Source: Rhodoferax sp.
GTDB taxonomy: Bacteria; Pseudomonadota; Gammaproteobacteria; Burkholderiales; Burkholderiaceae_C
Direction of reading: 5' to 3'
DNA length: 35,820 bases
NCBI RefSeq assembly: GCF_023701345.1
Contig: NZ_JAMPXE010000020.1
Span: forward strand, 1-35,820
The first letter of the stretch is position 1, and the number at the start of each line of letters is the position of its first letter. Positions 20,214 to 28,148 of the stretch are shown piece by piece. The notes beneath the pieces were generated by a model. It was not told where the DNA came from. It saw nothing but the letters and a program-made list of their open reading frames with translations, and ran no database searches. A program made the translations under genes and the position numbers.

Positions 20214-21515
20214 CTAGCCTGTGTAGCCGGCAAGCCGCGGCAGGAACAACACAAGGTCAGGCATCAACGTGACCACGGCGAGCGCACCCAACATGACCCC
20301 GAGGAAAGGAAGAGTCTCGCGCACCAGTTCCATCAGCGATACGTCGGCAATTTTTGTCATCATGAACAGCAGCAGTCCATAGGGCGGGGTCACGAGTCCG
20401 ATCATGATGTTGAGAATCGCCACCACGCCGAAGTGCACGGGATCAATGCCAAGTGCAATCGCCGTGGGCAACAGCACCGGCAGGATCACCAGGATGATGG
20501 TTGAGCCTTCCAGAAAGGCGCCCAAAACCAGCAATATCACATTGACCAGAAGCATGAAGCCCAGCGGTGACAAATCAAAGGTCTTGAGCATCACGCTGAG
20601 CGAGGCCGGAATGTTTTCTGCGGTAATGACGTAGTTGAAAACCAGGGCACCCGCGATCAGCATGCCAATGGAGATACTGGTGCGCGCGCTGCTGATCAAC
20701 GAGTTGTAAATGTCTTTCCAGCCGATGCTGCGGTAAAGCACCACCGAAATCAGCAGGGCATAGGCTGCCGCAAGGCCTGCGGCTTCGGTCGGAGTGGTCA
20801 CGCCCGTGTACAGGCAACCCAACAGGATGACAGGCAACATCAGCGCCGGAAATGCCTCGCGTGTGATGCGCGGCATTTCCCGCAGCGGCACCTTCGCTTC
20901 GACCGGGTAATGCCTGCGTTTGGCCAGGAAATAAATCAGCCCCATCTGCACGGCGCCCAGCAGCAGGCCAGGCAGCACACCGGCGATGAACAGGTAGCCG
21001 ATTGAGGCGCCGGAGACCAGGGCATAAAGCACCATCGGGATCGACGGCGGAAGAATAGGGCCGATGACGGCCGACACGGCGGTCAGCGCAGCGGCGAAGC
21101 CCTTGGTGTACTTGCCATCGCGGGTCATCATGGCCAGCATCATCTTGCCCGAGCCGGCTGCATCGGCCAGTGCGGAGCCGGACATGCTGGCAAACACGAT
21201 GCTCTGCAACACGTTGACCTGTGCCAGGCCACCGGGGAAACGCCCGACGATGGCATTGCAAAAGCGCAGCAGGCGGTCCAGGATGCTGCCGGTACTCATG
21301 ATGGTGGCAGCCAGAATGAACAGCGGGATCGCCAGCAGCAGGAAGCTGGAATAGGTGCCGTTGAGCAACTGCTCGGCCGCGGTGCCCATGTCCATGCCCT
21401 TGAGATACAGGTACAGCACCGAGCCGCCAATCATCGCCTGACCAACGGGCACGCCAAGCAGGCTGAGGGCGATGATGGCCGCCAGGGCCAACGAAAAGGG
21501 ACTGGTGAAGTTCAT
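20214..21515 (-). CDS. dctM: TRAP transporter large permease subunit (DctM)
   Basis: 433 residues with 12 or more membrane helices (DedA-like/IT superfamily fold). Characteristic segments include MSGSALADAAGSGKMM, PPSIPMVLYAL, TPTEAAGLAA and LVTPPYGLLLFMM. It is the sodium-driven membrane channel subunit of a tripartite periplasmic transporter. Its ATG overlaps the dctQ stop (ATGA), indicating translational coupling. It works with the DctQ subunit and the periplasmic DctP receptor encoded upstream. Confidence 0.96.
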   Translation of the reverse strand: MNFTSPFSLALAAIIALSLLGVPVGQAMIGGSVLYLYLKGMDMGTAAEQLLNGTYSSFLLLAIPLFILAATIMSTGSILDRLLRFCNAIVGRFPGGLAQVNVLQSIVFASMSGSALADAAGSGKMMLAMMTRDGKYTKGFAAALTAVSAVIGPILPPSIPMVLYALVSGASIGYLFIAGVLPGLLLGAVQMGLIYFLAKRRHYPVEAKVPLREMPRITREAFPALMLPVILLGCLYTGVTTPTEAAGLAAAYALLISVVLYRSIGWKDIYNSLISSARTSISIGMLIAGALVFNYVITAENIPASLSVMLKTFDLSPLGFMLLVNVILLVLGAFLEGSTIILVILPVLLPTAIALGIDPVHFGVVAILNIMIGLVTPPYGLLLFMMTKIADVSLMELVRETLPFLGVMLGALAVVTLMPDLVLFLPRLAGYTG

Positions 21516-22021
21516 CGTGGGGAGGTGGTTTGAGCGGCTTCGGCGCCAGCGGGGTCTTTACCGCGCAGGAGCTGACCGAGGTTCCAGAAATTACGGGCGA
21601 TCACGGCCACCGAGAAGATGATGTAGATCGAAAACAGGAAGTCGAAGCGGGTGTTCAGATAGGAGCTTTTCTCGACCTTCATGAAACTCACGTAGTCGTA
21701 CGCAGCCGGCAACGACATGCCAAACAGGACAATGATGCTGACCGAACCGATGATGCCCATGACGATCCGCGCACGCCTGCCGGCGTGGGCCGAGAGGAAA
21801 TCGATGCGGATCTCCTCGTTGTCTTTGAGCACAAAAGCCGCCCCCCAAAGTACAAGCCAGAGCCAGGCCACCACAGACAATTCAGCGGTCCAGCCTACAG
21901 GCCAGTTGAACAGATAGCGCAGCGCGATCTGAACAATAAAGGATACAAAGATGATGGCAAGCAAGCCGGCGGCGATCACCTCGGCAAACCGGTGCAGGGA
22001 GGACATGAGGGTTTTAGTCAT
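21512..22021 (-). CDS. dctQ: TRAP transporter small permease subunit (DctQ)
   Basis: 169 residues from ATG 22021; a TTG three codons upstream is an alternative start. Four membrane helices and the family motifs RYLFNWPVGWTAELSVVAWLW (read about residues 34-55) and a charged loop with NEEIRIDFL, typical of DctQ. It supports DctM in the inner membrane. It is separated from dctP by 84 nt that hold a strong hairpin, and overlaps dctM by 4 nt. Confidence 0.93.
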   Translation of the reverse strand: MTKTLMSSLHRFAEVIAAGLLAIIFVSFIVQIALRYLFNWPVGWTAELSVVAWLWLVLWGAAFVLKDNEEIRIDFLSAHAGRRARIVMGIIGSVSIIVLFGMSLPAAYDYVSFMKVEKSSYLNTRFDFLFSIYIIFSVAVIARNFWNLGQLLRGKDPAGAEAAQTTSPR

Positions 22022-22064
22022 CAGACACAAGAGCTCAGTGAATGGCGATGGTTGGTTCTGGCAA

Positions 22065-22099
22065 CCGCTGCGCCGGGTTTGGTGCCACCGGCGCAGCGG
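22065..22099 (-). other. Strong intercistronic hairpin between dctP and dctQ
   Basis: Perfect 12-bp inverted repeat: CCGCTGCGCCGG (22065-22076) and CCGGCGCAGCGG (22088-22099), 11-nt loop, starting 6 nt after the dctP stop. No T tract follows on the minus strand. A 3' stabiliser that raises dctP mRNA over the permease genes fits better than a terminator (inference). Confidence 0.7.
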
Positions 22100-22105
22100 C
22101 CTGGC

Positions 22106-23095
22106 TTATTTCATGGCATTGATCTTGTCGAGCATGCCGGCCGGCCATTGCTTGGCCTCGTCCGATGCCATGTAGACCTTCTGGGCGTAGTCCCGGAACG
22201 CGTTGATATTGGGCGCATAAACGTCAAGCCCCTGGCGGCGGAAGCCCTCGGCCAGCTCCGCCTCGCGCTTGAGGTGCTCGGCCGTGCTCCAGGCGATGGC
22301 CTTGTCGGCGGCGGCCTGGAAGGCCTTTTGTGTGGCCGGCGACATGCTGTTCCAGGTTTTCATGTTGACGACGAGCAGGTCGTAGCCCACCAGGTGGGAA
22401 GTCAGCACAATCTGCGACATCACCTCGTAGAACTTCATGTTCTGCACGTTGGGCAAAGGATTGTCCTGGCCGTCGATGGCGCCGGTCTGCAGGCCCGTGT
22501 AGGTTTCGGCGTAGGCCATGGGGGTCGGATTAGCACCGATGGATCGTCCCAGCAGTTGCCAGGAATCGCCGGGTGGCATGCGCAGCTTGACGCCAGCCAG
22601 GTCAGCGGGCACGTTGATTTTTTTCTTGGTCTTGAGGCCCACCTGGCGGGTGCCGAAGAAGGTCGGCCCCAGAACCTTCACTTTCAGTTGGTCAGCCACC
22701 ATGCTCTTCATCTGTGCGCCCAGATCGCTCGCGAAAAAATTGGTCAAGTGATTTGCATCACGGAACAGGTAAGCGGATGTGAGCAGTGACCAGGCCGGGA
22801 TCTGCTTGGAAATGTCCTGCGGCCCGATGTTGCCCATTTCGAGGTTGTCCCGCTGCAGCGCAACGAGTTCAGTACCCTGCTTGAACATGGTCGAGTTGAG
22901 AAACATGTCGATCTTGAAGGATGACTCGACCTCTTTGGCGAACATCTTCATCATGTCGGCACGGATGTCCTTGTCCGAAAAAACGGCAGCAAAGCGCAGG
23001 GTTGGCTGGGCCTGTGCCCAGGCCGGCATCACAGCGGCAGCTGCGAGCGAGGCGCCAGCACAAAGGGCAGAACGGCGATTGACGTGGAAGTTCAT
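22106..23095 (-). CDS. dctP: TRAP transporter periplasmic substrate-binding protein (DctP)
   Basis: 329 residues from ATG 23095, which has AAGGAG 9 nt upstream; the longer frame to 23170 has no such site. The N-terminal signal (MNFHVNRRSALCAGASLAAA) contains Arg-Arg and may be Tat- or Sec-exported. It ends near AQAQP. The TRAP receptor fold shows DLAGVKLRMPPGDSW with the conserved Arg that clamps a substrate carboxylate, then GLQTGAIDGQDNPLPN. The ligand is probably an organic acid but cannot be named. It is first in a dctPQM-MFS unit, opposite a tetR gene. Confidence 0.95.
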   Translation of the reverse strand: MNFHVNRRSALCAGASLAAAAVMPAWAQAQPTLRFAAVFSDKDIRADMMKMFAKEVESSFKIDMFLNSTMFKQGTELVALQRDNLEMGNIGPQDISKQIPAWSLLTSAYLFRDANHLTNFFASDLGAQMKSMVADQLKVKVLGPTFFGTRQVGLKTKKKINVPADLAGVKLRMPPGDSWQLLGRSIGANPTPMAYAETYTGLQTGAIDGQDNPLPNVQNMKFYEVMSQIVLTSHLVGYDLLVVNMKTWNSMSPATQKAFQAAADKAIAWSTAEHLKREAELAEGFRRQGLDVYAPNINAFRDYAQKVYMASDEAKQWPAGMLDKINAMK

Positions 23096-23183
23096 GTTGA
23101 TGGTCTCCTTCTGGGTGGTTGAAAAACTCTTGAAAGCCTGAAAACAGTATCGATTTAAATTGTTGTACACGCAAGTGGCGTAT

Positions 23184-23234
23184 TTACCAAAGTGCCTTCA
23201 CTGCAGTGTTGCTGGTGATCGTCTTTGCCGTCAT
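23184..23234 (-). CDS. Putative 16-codon ORF / leader peptide upstream of dctP
   Basis: ATG at 23234, AGGAG at 23242-23246 (7 nt upstream), product MTAKTITSNTAVKALW, stop TAA at 23184-23186. It lies 88 nt before the dctP start, in its likely leader. The ribosome site is good, but so short a frame can arise by chance and no homology is known to me. Confidence 0.35.
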   Translation of the reverse strand: MTAKTITSNTAVKALW

Positions 23235-23305
23235 GGCGGTACTCCTGGTTGGTGCTAAAGATATTCCTGGCGAGTGCGGTGCGATCAGTGATTTACCGAA
23301 TGAAT

Positions 23306-23333
23306 TTAGTGTACTAACCAGTGAGTGTCTAAC
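23306..23333. promoter_or_regulatory. Palindrome and direct repeat, candidate TetR operator
   Basis: TTAGT-GT-ACTAA (23306-23317) is an inverted repeat with 5-nt arms. A near-copy, AGTGTACTAAC (23308-23318) and AGTGTCTAAC (23324-23333), forms direct repeats. It lies between dctP and tetR and overlaps a weak minus-strand promoter candidate, as an operator would. Confidence 0.4.
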
Positions 23334-23337
23334 GAGT

Positions 23338-23350
23338 AGGGTTAAACCCT
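23338..23350. promoter_or_regulatory. 13-bp perfect palindrome, candidate TetR operator
   Basis: AGGGTT-A-AACCCT. It lies 5 nt beyond the direct repeats, in the dctP/tetR intergenic region, 109 nt before the tetR start. Symmetry of this kind suits a dimeric TetR protein (inference). Confidence 0.4.
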
Positions 23351-23458
23351 GATGATTGAATGCGATCAAAAGACAGGTGGTGTGCAGGTGATCAGTTCAA
23401 CACTGGCAATTGCAATTTCCTAGGGATAATCAAAGCCATCAGAAAGACTTTATTGCCC

Positions 23459-24160
23459 ATGAGTAATCCCGTTACCACGCAAGCCAGCCATAAGACCTTG
23501 CGAAAAAGTACGAAGAGCGCCGCAAAGGGGGGCGTGAAATCCGGCAATGTCCGTGATTCCGCCAAAACGCTACAGAACATTCTGGAAGTTGCTTCGCGTG
23601 AATTTGAGCGCAAAGGTTACAGCGGTGCCCGCATTGATGCCATTGCCGAAGCCACACGCACCAGCAAGCGGATGATTTATTACCACTTCGAAGGCAAAGA
23701 AGGTCTGTACATCGCCGTCCTGGAGGCTGCCTATCGCCGCATCCGCGAAATCGAGCCGTCACTCCATCTTGAAGACCTGGATCCGGTCAATGCACTTCGG
23801 GAGTTGACGGGATTCACCTATGACTACCATCTTCAGAACCCCGGGTTTGTAAGATTGGTCATGACCGAAAACATCCACAATGGCGCCTTCCTGGCACGCT
23901 CCAAAGTGATTCAGACCGTCAACAACCCAGCAATTGAAATGATTGCGACTGTCTATGAACGTGGCGTCGCGTCCGGCGCTTTCCGCACAGGACTCAGGCC
24001 GATAGACCTGCATTTCCTGATCAGTGCGCAGTCGTTTTACAACGTGTCCAATCGAAAAACCTTTGCTTTGATATTCAAGCAAGACTTCGAGTCACCAGAA
24101 GCAATCGCTTTGCGACGTGCCAACATCATTGAGAGCGTGATACGAATGGTGCTGAAATAA
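23459..24160 (+). CDS. TetR/AcrR family transcriptional regulator
   Basis: 233 residues from ATG 23459; upstream in-frame codons are not supported. The N-terminal basic, Lys/Ser-rich extension (1-35) is followed by the TetR helix-turn-helix (about 37-85: LEVASREFERKGYSGARIDA then TSKRMIYYHFEGKEGLY). The C-terminal ligand-binding half has a DYHLQNPGFVRLVMTENI segment seen in many proteobacterial TetR regulators. It is divergent from dctP; control of the TRAP/MFS unit and itself is likely. A possible -10 GATAAT is at 23425-23430. Confidence 0.92.
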   Translation: MSNPVTTQASHKTLRKSTKSAAKGGVKSGNVRDSAKTLQNILEVASREFERKGYSGARIDAIAEATRTSKRMIYYHFEGKEGLYIAVLEAAYRRIREIEPSLHLEDLDPVNALRELTGFTYDYHLQNPGFVRLVMTENIHNGAFLARSKVIQTVNNPAIEMIATVYERGVASGAFRTGLRPIDLHFLISAQSFYNVSNRKTFALIFKQDFESPEAIALRRANIIESVIRMVLK

Positions 24161-24217
24161 AGCTTGTTACTGCGCTCGGCATAGGCGCGATTGCCGCCTT
24201 TGCGCGGTATGGCGCCG

Positions 24218-24484
24218 TCAATCGTCGTAATGCCCCCGGCACGCGATCACGTCAATATCAGCATCGTCAACGGCATACACCAGGCGATGCACGCCATCAA
24301 TGCGCCGTGACCAATATCCGGCCATGTTGCCCATGAGCGTTTCAGGCTTGCCGATACCCGCGAACGGCTCACGCGCCGCCGCTTCGATCAGGGTATTAAT
24401 GCGCTTCAATGTCTTTTTGTCCTGCCCCTGCCAGTAGGTGTAATCGGCCCATGCGGCCGGGGTAAATCGAATCGAACTTGCCAT
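24218..24484 (-). CDS. yoeB: Txe/YoeB family toxin
   Basis: 88 residues. YoeB-type ribosome-dependent mRNA endonuclease: start FTPAAWADYTYWQGQDKK, central LMGNMAGYWSRRIDGVHRLVY and the C-terminal catalytic CRGHYDD match the family pattern (Glu-Arg-His-Tyr set). It cuts mRNA in the ribosomal A site when free of antitoxin. It is 3 nt downstream of the antitoxin gene and lies near a tRNA. The length fits the family (84-90). Confidence 0.95.
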   Translation of the reverse strand: MASSIRFTPAAWADYTYWQGQDKKTLKRINTLIEAAAREPFAGIGKPETLMGNMAGYWSRRIDGVHRLVYAVDDADIDVIACRGHYDD

Positions 24485-24487
24485 GCG

Positions 24488-24742
24488 TCAAACCTTCGTC
24501 AGTTCGCTCCGTGTGGCCTTGCCTGCTTTGTGTTGTGCAATTGACTTGGCCAAATGCGCTGCATTCGCCGGGGTCGATAGCAGGTGCATGGTTTCCATGA
24601 TGCTCTGATAGTGGTCAAGGGACATCACCACAGCGTCCGCGCCGTCACGCCTGCTTATCACCGTCACGTCCGCATCATCGTGCACGGCATCCAGCACCGA
24701 CTTCAAAGAACTGCGCGCTTCAGAATAGGTCACGATTTTCAT
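24488..24742 (-). CDS. yefM: YefM/Phd family antitoxin
   Basis: 84 residues. The N-terminal DNA-binding fold starts MKIVTYSEARSSLKSVLDAV, followed by VISRRDGADAVVMSLDHYQSIMET, the standard YefM pattern; the C-terminal tail should bind and block the toxin. It is first in the operon, with an inverted repeat over its -10 region for autorepression. Codon use is similar to the rest of the window. Confidence 0.95.
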   Translation of the reverse strand: MKIVTYSEARSSLKSVLDAVHDDADVTVISRRDGADAVVMSLDHYQSIMETMHLLSTPANAAHLAKSIAQHKAGKATRSELTKV

Positions 24743-24764
24743 GGTTTCGGTGCTTTGTTAGTTG

Positions 24765-24786
24765 TACTTGAATTTGTGCAAGTATA
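24765..24786 (-). promoter_or_regulatory. yefM-yoeB promoter -10 box with overlapping palindrome
   Basis: Inverted repeat TACTTG (24765-24770) and CAAGTA (24779-24784). The minus-strand -10 TATACT (24781-24786) overlaps the second arm. A weak -35, TGGCTA, lies 17 nt upstream (24804-24809). Repressor binding here would block the promoter, as in other yefM operons. Confidence 0.5.
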
Positions 24787-24883
24787 GCCCCATGACTGTC
24801 CCTTAGCCAGCTGCTACCCTAATCGGAATCACGTTCGCCCAACGCTGCATCAAATCCCGGCGTGTTGGCAGGTGCGAAGCAAC

Positions 24884-24918
24884 AAAAAACCCGCTACGCT
24901 GGGGAACGTGCGGGTTTT
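24884..24918 (-). terminator. Rho-independent terminator of tRNA-Leu
   Basis: Minus-strand arms AAAACCCGC (24910-24918 region) and GCGGGTTTT (24886-24894), with a 15-nt loop, ending in a T-rich tract. It lies 33 nt past the tRNA 3' end, as expected for a single-gene tRNA transcript. Confidence 0.75.
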
Positions 24919-24950
24919 GAGAGGATTTGAGACTGTCTGATATGAGGTTC

Positions 24951-25035
24951 TGGTGCCCGGGGCCGGAATCGAACCGGCACTCCTTTCGGAGGGGGATTTT
25001 GAGTCCCCTGCGTCTACCAATTTCACCACCCGGGC
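24951..25035 (-). tRNA. tRNA-Leu (anticodon CAA)
   Basis: 85 nt including the encoded CCA (24951-24953). Acceptor stem GCCCGGG/CCCGGGC, anticodon stem GGGGA/TCCCC with loop CTCAAAA (anticodon CAA), a long class II variable arm, and T arm GCCGG-TTCGATT-CCGGC. The long variable arm and the anticodon fix it as leucine. The cysM start codon is only 37 nt from its 5' end, so its -10 candidate CATAAT (25053-25058) sits inside that gap. Confidence 0.97.
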
Positions 25036-25072
25036 AACGCTTTGAGGCCCGAATTATGGCACAGTGCGGGGT

Positions 25073-25975
25073 ATGAAATATTCAACCATCGAGGATTTGA
25101 TCGGCAAGACCCCCCTGGTGCGCCTGCAACGCATTGGGGCTACTGAAAATGCGGCGCACGGCAATGTCATTCTGGGCAAACTGGAGGGCAACAACCCGGC
25201 GGGTTCGGTCAAAGACCGCGCCGCCATGTCGATGATCCGGCGCGCCGAGGAGCGCGGCGAAATCAAGCCTGGCGACACGCTGATCGAGGCCACCTCGGGC
25301 AATACCGGCATTGCCCTGGCCATGGCGGCGGCCATCAAGGGCTACCGCATGGTGTTGATCATGCCCGAAGACCTGTCGGTTGAGCGCGCGCAAACCATGA
25401 AAGCGTTTGGCGCCGAGTTGATCCTGACGCCCAAAAGCGGCGGCATGGAATACTCGCGCGACCTGGCTGACCAGATGGCGCACGAAGGCAAAGGCCGCGT
25501 GCTGGACCAGTTCGCCAACCAGGACAACCCACGCATCCATGTGGAAACCACCGGCCCTGAAATCTGGGCCGACACCAAGGGCAAGATCACCCACTTTGTC
25601 AGTGCCATGGGCACCACCGGCACCATTACCGGCGTGTCGCAATACCTCAAGAAAAAAAACCCGGCGGTCCGGATCATTGGCGTGCAGCCCACCGAGGGCT
25701 CGCGCATTCCGGGTATCCGCAAGTGGCCGCAAGCCTATTTGCCCAAGATTTATGACCCCACCCATATTGATGAGATGCTCTACGTGAGCCAGGAAGATGC
25801 CGAGGAAATGTGCCGCCAACTGGCCCGCGAGGAAGGCATTTTTGCCGGCATTTCAGCCGCCGGGGCGTGCTGGGTGGCACGGGAAATTGCCAGGCGTGAA
25901 AAACATGCGACCATCGTCTTCATCGTCTGCGACCGCGGCGACCGTTATCTGTCCACCGGGGTCTTTCCGGCCTGA
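25073..25975 (+). CDS. cysM: Cysteine synthase B (O-acetylserine sulfhydrylase)
   Basis: 300 residues from ATG 25073; a GTG three codons upstream is less likely. PLP-dependent enzyme: lysine in NNPAGSVKDRAA, TSGNTGIALA for the substrate carboxylate, GTTGTITG for the PLP phosphate. The C-terminal CDRGDRYLSTGVF is the CysM variant, so it makes cysteine from O-acetylserine and sulfide or thiosulfate. No Shine-Dalgarno of normal strength is seen. It is next to tusA and the suf operon, a sulfur cluster. Confidence 0.96.
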   Translation: MKYSTIEDLIGKTPLVRLQRIGATENAAHGNVILGKLEGNNPAGSVKDRAAMSMIRRAEERGEIKPGDTLIEATSGNTGIALAMAAAIKGYRMVLIMPEDLSVERAQTMKAFGAELILTPKSGGMEYSRDLADQMAHEGKGRVLDQFANQDNPRIHVETTGPEIWADTKGKITHFVSAMGTTGTITGVSQYLKKKNPAVRIIGVQPTEGSRIPGIRKWPQAYLPKIYDPTHIDEMLYVSQEDAEEMCRQLAREEGIFAGISAAGACWVAREIARREKHATIVFIVCDRGDRYLSTGVFPA

Positions 25976-26009
25976 TGCCGGGCGCTTCACACCATTCCAG
26001 GAACCCAAC

Positions 26010-26237
26010 ATGCACATCGACAAAGAAATTGACACCCGCGGACTGAACTGCCCGCTGCCCATCCTGAAAGCCAAGAAGGCGCTGGCCGAACTGGAAAGCG
26101 GTCAGACCCTCAAGGTGGTGGCGACCGATGCTGGCTCCCTGCGCGACTTTCAGGCCTTTGCCAAACAGACCGGCAACGAGCTGCTGGAGCAGCAGACGGT
26201 GGGCTCAGAGTTCATCCATGTGCTGCGTCGCCGCTGA
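26010..26237 (+). CDS. tusA: Sulfur carrier protein TusA family
   Basis: 75 residues from ATG 26010. The N-terminal motif DTRGLNCPLPILKAKKAL has the persulfide-carrying Cys in the CPxP context that defines the TusA/SirA family. It moves sulfur from cysteine desulfurase to tRNA thiolation, molybdenum cofactor or other targets. It lies 34 nt after cysM and 121 nt before sufA, so desulfurase SufS may supply it (inference). Confidence 0.93.
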   Translation: MHIDKEIDTRGLNCPLPILKAKKALAELESGQTLKVVATDAGSLRDFQAFAKQTGNELLEQQTVGSEFIHVLRRR

Positions 26238-26310
26238 CCTGGCGTGATGTTGGGGTCTGAACTCGCAAGCTGTTGATTCCCCCTACTTGAATTGATGGAT
26301 TACCAAAAAT

Positions 26311-26340
26311 TTGAAGTTTTTTATAAGATGTATTTAAAAT
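26311..26340 (+). promoter_or_regulatory. sufA promoter (sigma-70 type)
   Basis: -35 TTGAAG (26311-26316), 18-nt spacer, -10 TAAAAT (26335-26340). A ribosome site AGGAG (26349-26353) precedes the sufA ATG at 26359. The -10 box lies within the NsrR-like inverted repeat. Confidence 0.55.
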
Positions 26341-26347
26341 AGACCTA
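26325..26347. promoter_or_regulatory. NsrR/Rrf2-type operator candidate upstream of sufA
   Basis: Two 11-nt half-sites separated by one base: AAGATGTATTT (26325-26335) is a perfect NsrR half-site (AANATGYATTT type). AAATAGACCTA (26337-26347) matches the inverted partner AAATRCATCTT at 8 of 11 positions. It overlaps the -10 box, and an NsrR-like regulator is encoded in the same operon. Confidence 0.5.
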
Positions 26348-26358
26348 TAGGAGACTTT

Positions 26359-26715
26359 ATGACTTCAATCACATTGACGCAAGCGGCTGCCAGACAAATC
26401 CACTCGCAAATTGCCAAGCACGGCAGTGGCGTCGGGCTGCGCGTGGGTCTCAAACCAGTGGGATGCTCAGGCTACGCCTACACCTATGCCTTGGCCGACG
26501 AGGTGCGCGACGACGAGCTCTGCATTGAGAGCCATGACGCCACCTTGCTGATTGCCAAGCGCGATCTGCCAAGTCTTGATGGCGCGCGTCTTGACTTCGT
26601 CACCGAAGGACTCAGGCAGAGCTTCCAGTTCGACAACCCCAACGTTGGCAACACCTGCGGCTGCGGTGAAAGCTTCAGCCTGAAGGCGGGTGCCGGCAAG
26701 GGAGCCGCCCGATGA
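26359..26715 (+). CDS. sufA: A-type Fe-S carrier (SufA/IscA/HesB family)
   Basis: 118 residues. The three conserved cysteines are Cys36 (PVGCSGYAY) and the pair CGC at 100-102 (NTCGCGESF), which ligate the cluster or iron during transfer. It carries Fe-S clusters from the SufBCD scaffold to target proteins in the cytoplasm. First gene of the suf operon; its TGA overlaps the sufB ATG by 4 nt. A short Gly/Ala tail follows the CGC. Confidence 0.93.
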   Translation: MTSITLTQAAARQIHSQIAKHGSGVGLRVGLKPVGCSGYAYTYALADEVRDDELCIESHDATLLIAKRDLPSLDGARLDFVTEGLRQSFQFDNPNVGNTCGCGESFSLKAGAGKGAAR

Positions 26716-28148
26716 GCGCCGTTCTGCAAAACCTGGTCAATCAGCCGTACAAACATGGCTTTGTGACCGACATTGCGACCGACGTGGCGGCGAAGGGCCT
26801 GAGTGAAGACACCATCCGGTTGATTTCCGCCAAGAAGAACGAGCCCGGGTGGCTGCTTGAATTCCGCCTGAAGGCGTTTCGCCACTGGCTCACGATGACC
26901 GATCCCGAGTGGGCCAACATCAAGCATCCGAAGATCGATTTTCAGGCGATCAGCTACTACGCGGCGCCCAAGCCCAAGGCCAAGCTGAAAAGCATGGACG
27001 AGGTCGATCCCGAACTGCTGCGCACCTTTGAAAAGCTCGGCGTGCCGATGCACGAGCGCGCGGCGCTGGCGGGCGTGGCGGTTGATGTTATTTTTGACAG
27101 CGTCTCGGTGACCACCACCTACAAGGCCAAGCTGGCCGAAGTCGGCATCATTTTCGGCTCGATCTCCGAGGCGGTGCAAAACCATCCGGAACTGGTGAAA
27201 AAATACCTTGGCAGCGTGGTGCCGGCGGGTGACAACTATTACGCCGCGCTCAATTCGGCGGTGTTCACCGATGGTTCGTTTTGCTTCATCCCCAGGGGCG
27301 TCAAGTGCCCGATGGACCTGTCCACCTACTTTCGCATCAACACCCAGGACACCGGGCAATTTGAGCGCACCCTGATCGTGGCCGAAGAAGGCGCCTCGGT
27401 CTCTTACCTTGAAGGTTGCACCGCGCCCCAGTTCGACACCAACCAGTTGCACGCCGCCGTGGTGGAACTGGTGGCGCTGGACAACGCCGACATCAAATAC
27501 TCAACGGTGCAGAACTGGTATGCGGGCGACGAAAACGGTGTTGGCGGCATCTATAACTTCGTCACCAAACGCGGTATGTGCCGAGGTATCAACTCACGCA
27601 TCTCCTGGACCCAGGTCGAAACCGGCTCGGCCATCACCTGGAAGTACCCGTCGTGCATTCTGCTGGGCGACAACTCGGTCGGGGAGTTTTACTCGGTGGC
27701 GGTGACCAACCACCACCAGCAGGCCGATACCGGCACCAAGATGATCCACATCGGCAAAAACACCCGCAGCACCATTGTCAGCAAGGGCATTTCAGCAGGC
27801 CAGTCGAGCAACAGCTACCGCGGCCTGGTCAAGGTGATGCCCGGTGCCGCGGGCGCGCGCAACTATTCGCAGTGCGACTCGATGCTGGTGGGGGACAAGT
27901 GCAGCGCCAACACTTTTCCTTACATCCAGGTGCGCAACCCAAGCGCCCAGGTCGAGCACGAAGCGTCCACCTCAAAGATTGGCGAAGACCAGATGTTTTA
28001 TTTCGCCCAGCGCGGCATCGGCGCCGAAGAAGCCGTCTCGATGATCATCAACGGTTTTTGCAAGGATGTGTTTCGCCAGTTGCCGATGGAGTTCGCGGTC
28101 GAAGCCACCAAATTACTCGGGTTCAAGCTTGAAGGGAGCGTAGGATGA
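26712..28148 (+). CDS. sufB: Fe-S cluster assembly protein SufB
   Basis: 478 residues, matching the family. Main scaffold subunit of SufBC2D. The conserved cysteine in [11 protein letters not shown] (Cys397, equivalent to E. coli Cys405) and the following His-Glu-rich VEHEAST segment are present, as is [13 protein letters not shown]. It receives sulfur and iron and builds the cluster in the cytoplasm. Translationally coupled to sufA and sufC by ATGA overlaps. Confidence 0.98.
   Translation: MSAVLQNLVNQPYKHGFVTDIATDVAAKGLSEDTIRLISAKKNEPGWLLEFRLKAFRHWLTMTDPEWANIKHPKIDFQAISYYAAPKPKAKLKSMDEVDPELLRTFEKLGVPMHERAALAGVAVDVIFDSVSVTTTYKAKLAEVGIIFGSISEAVQNHPELVKKYLGSVVPAGDNYYAALNSAVFTDGSFCFIPRGVKCPMDLSTYFRINTQDTGQFERTLIVAEEGASVSYLEGCTAPQFDTNQLHAAVVELVALDNADIKYSTVQNWYAGDENGVGGIYNFVTKRGMCRGINSRISWTQVETGSAITWKYPSCILLGDNSVGEFYSVAVTNHHQQADTGTKMIHIGKNTRSTIVSKGISAGQSSNSYRGLVKVMPGAAGARNYSQCDSMLVGDKCSANTFPYIQVRNPSAQVEHEASTSKIGEDQMFYFAQRGIGAEEAVSMIINGFCKDVFRQLPMEFAVEATKLLGFKLEGSVG

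Noticed and set aside
21530-22789. 419-codon plus-strand open frame
   Set aside because: Antisense to dctQ and dctP, and no recognisable domain.
24743-24950. Possible integration site or mobile element at tRNA-Leu
   Set aside because: No integrase, direct repeat of the tRNA 3' end or transposase was seen.
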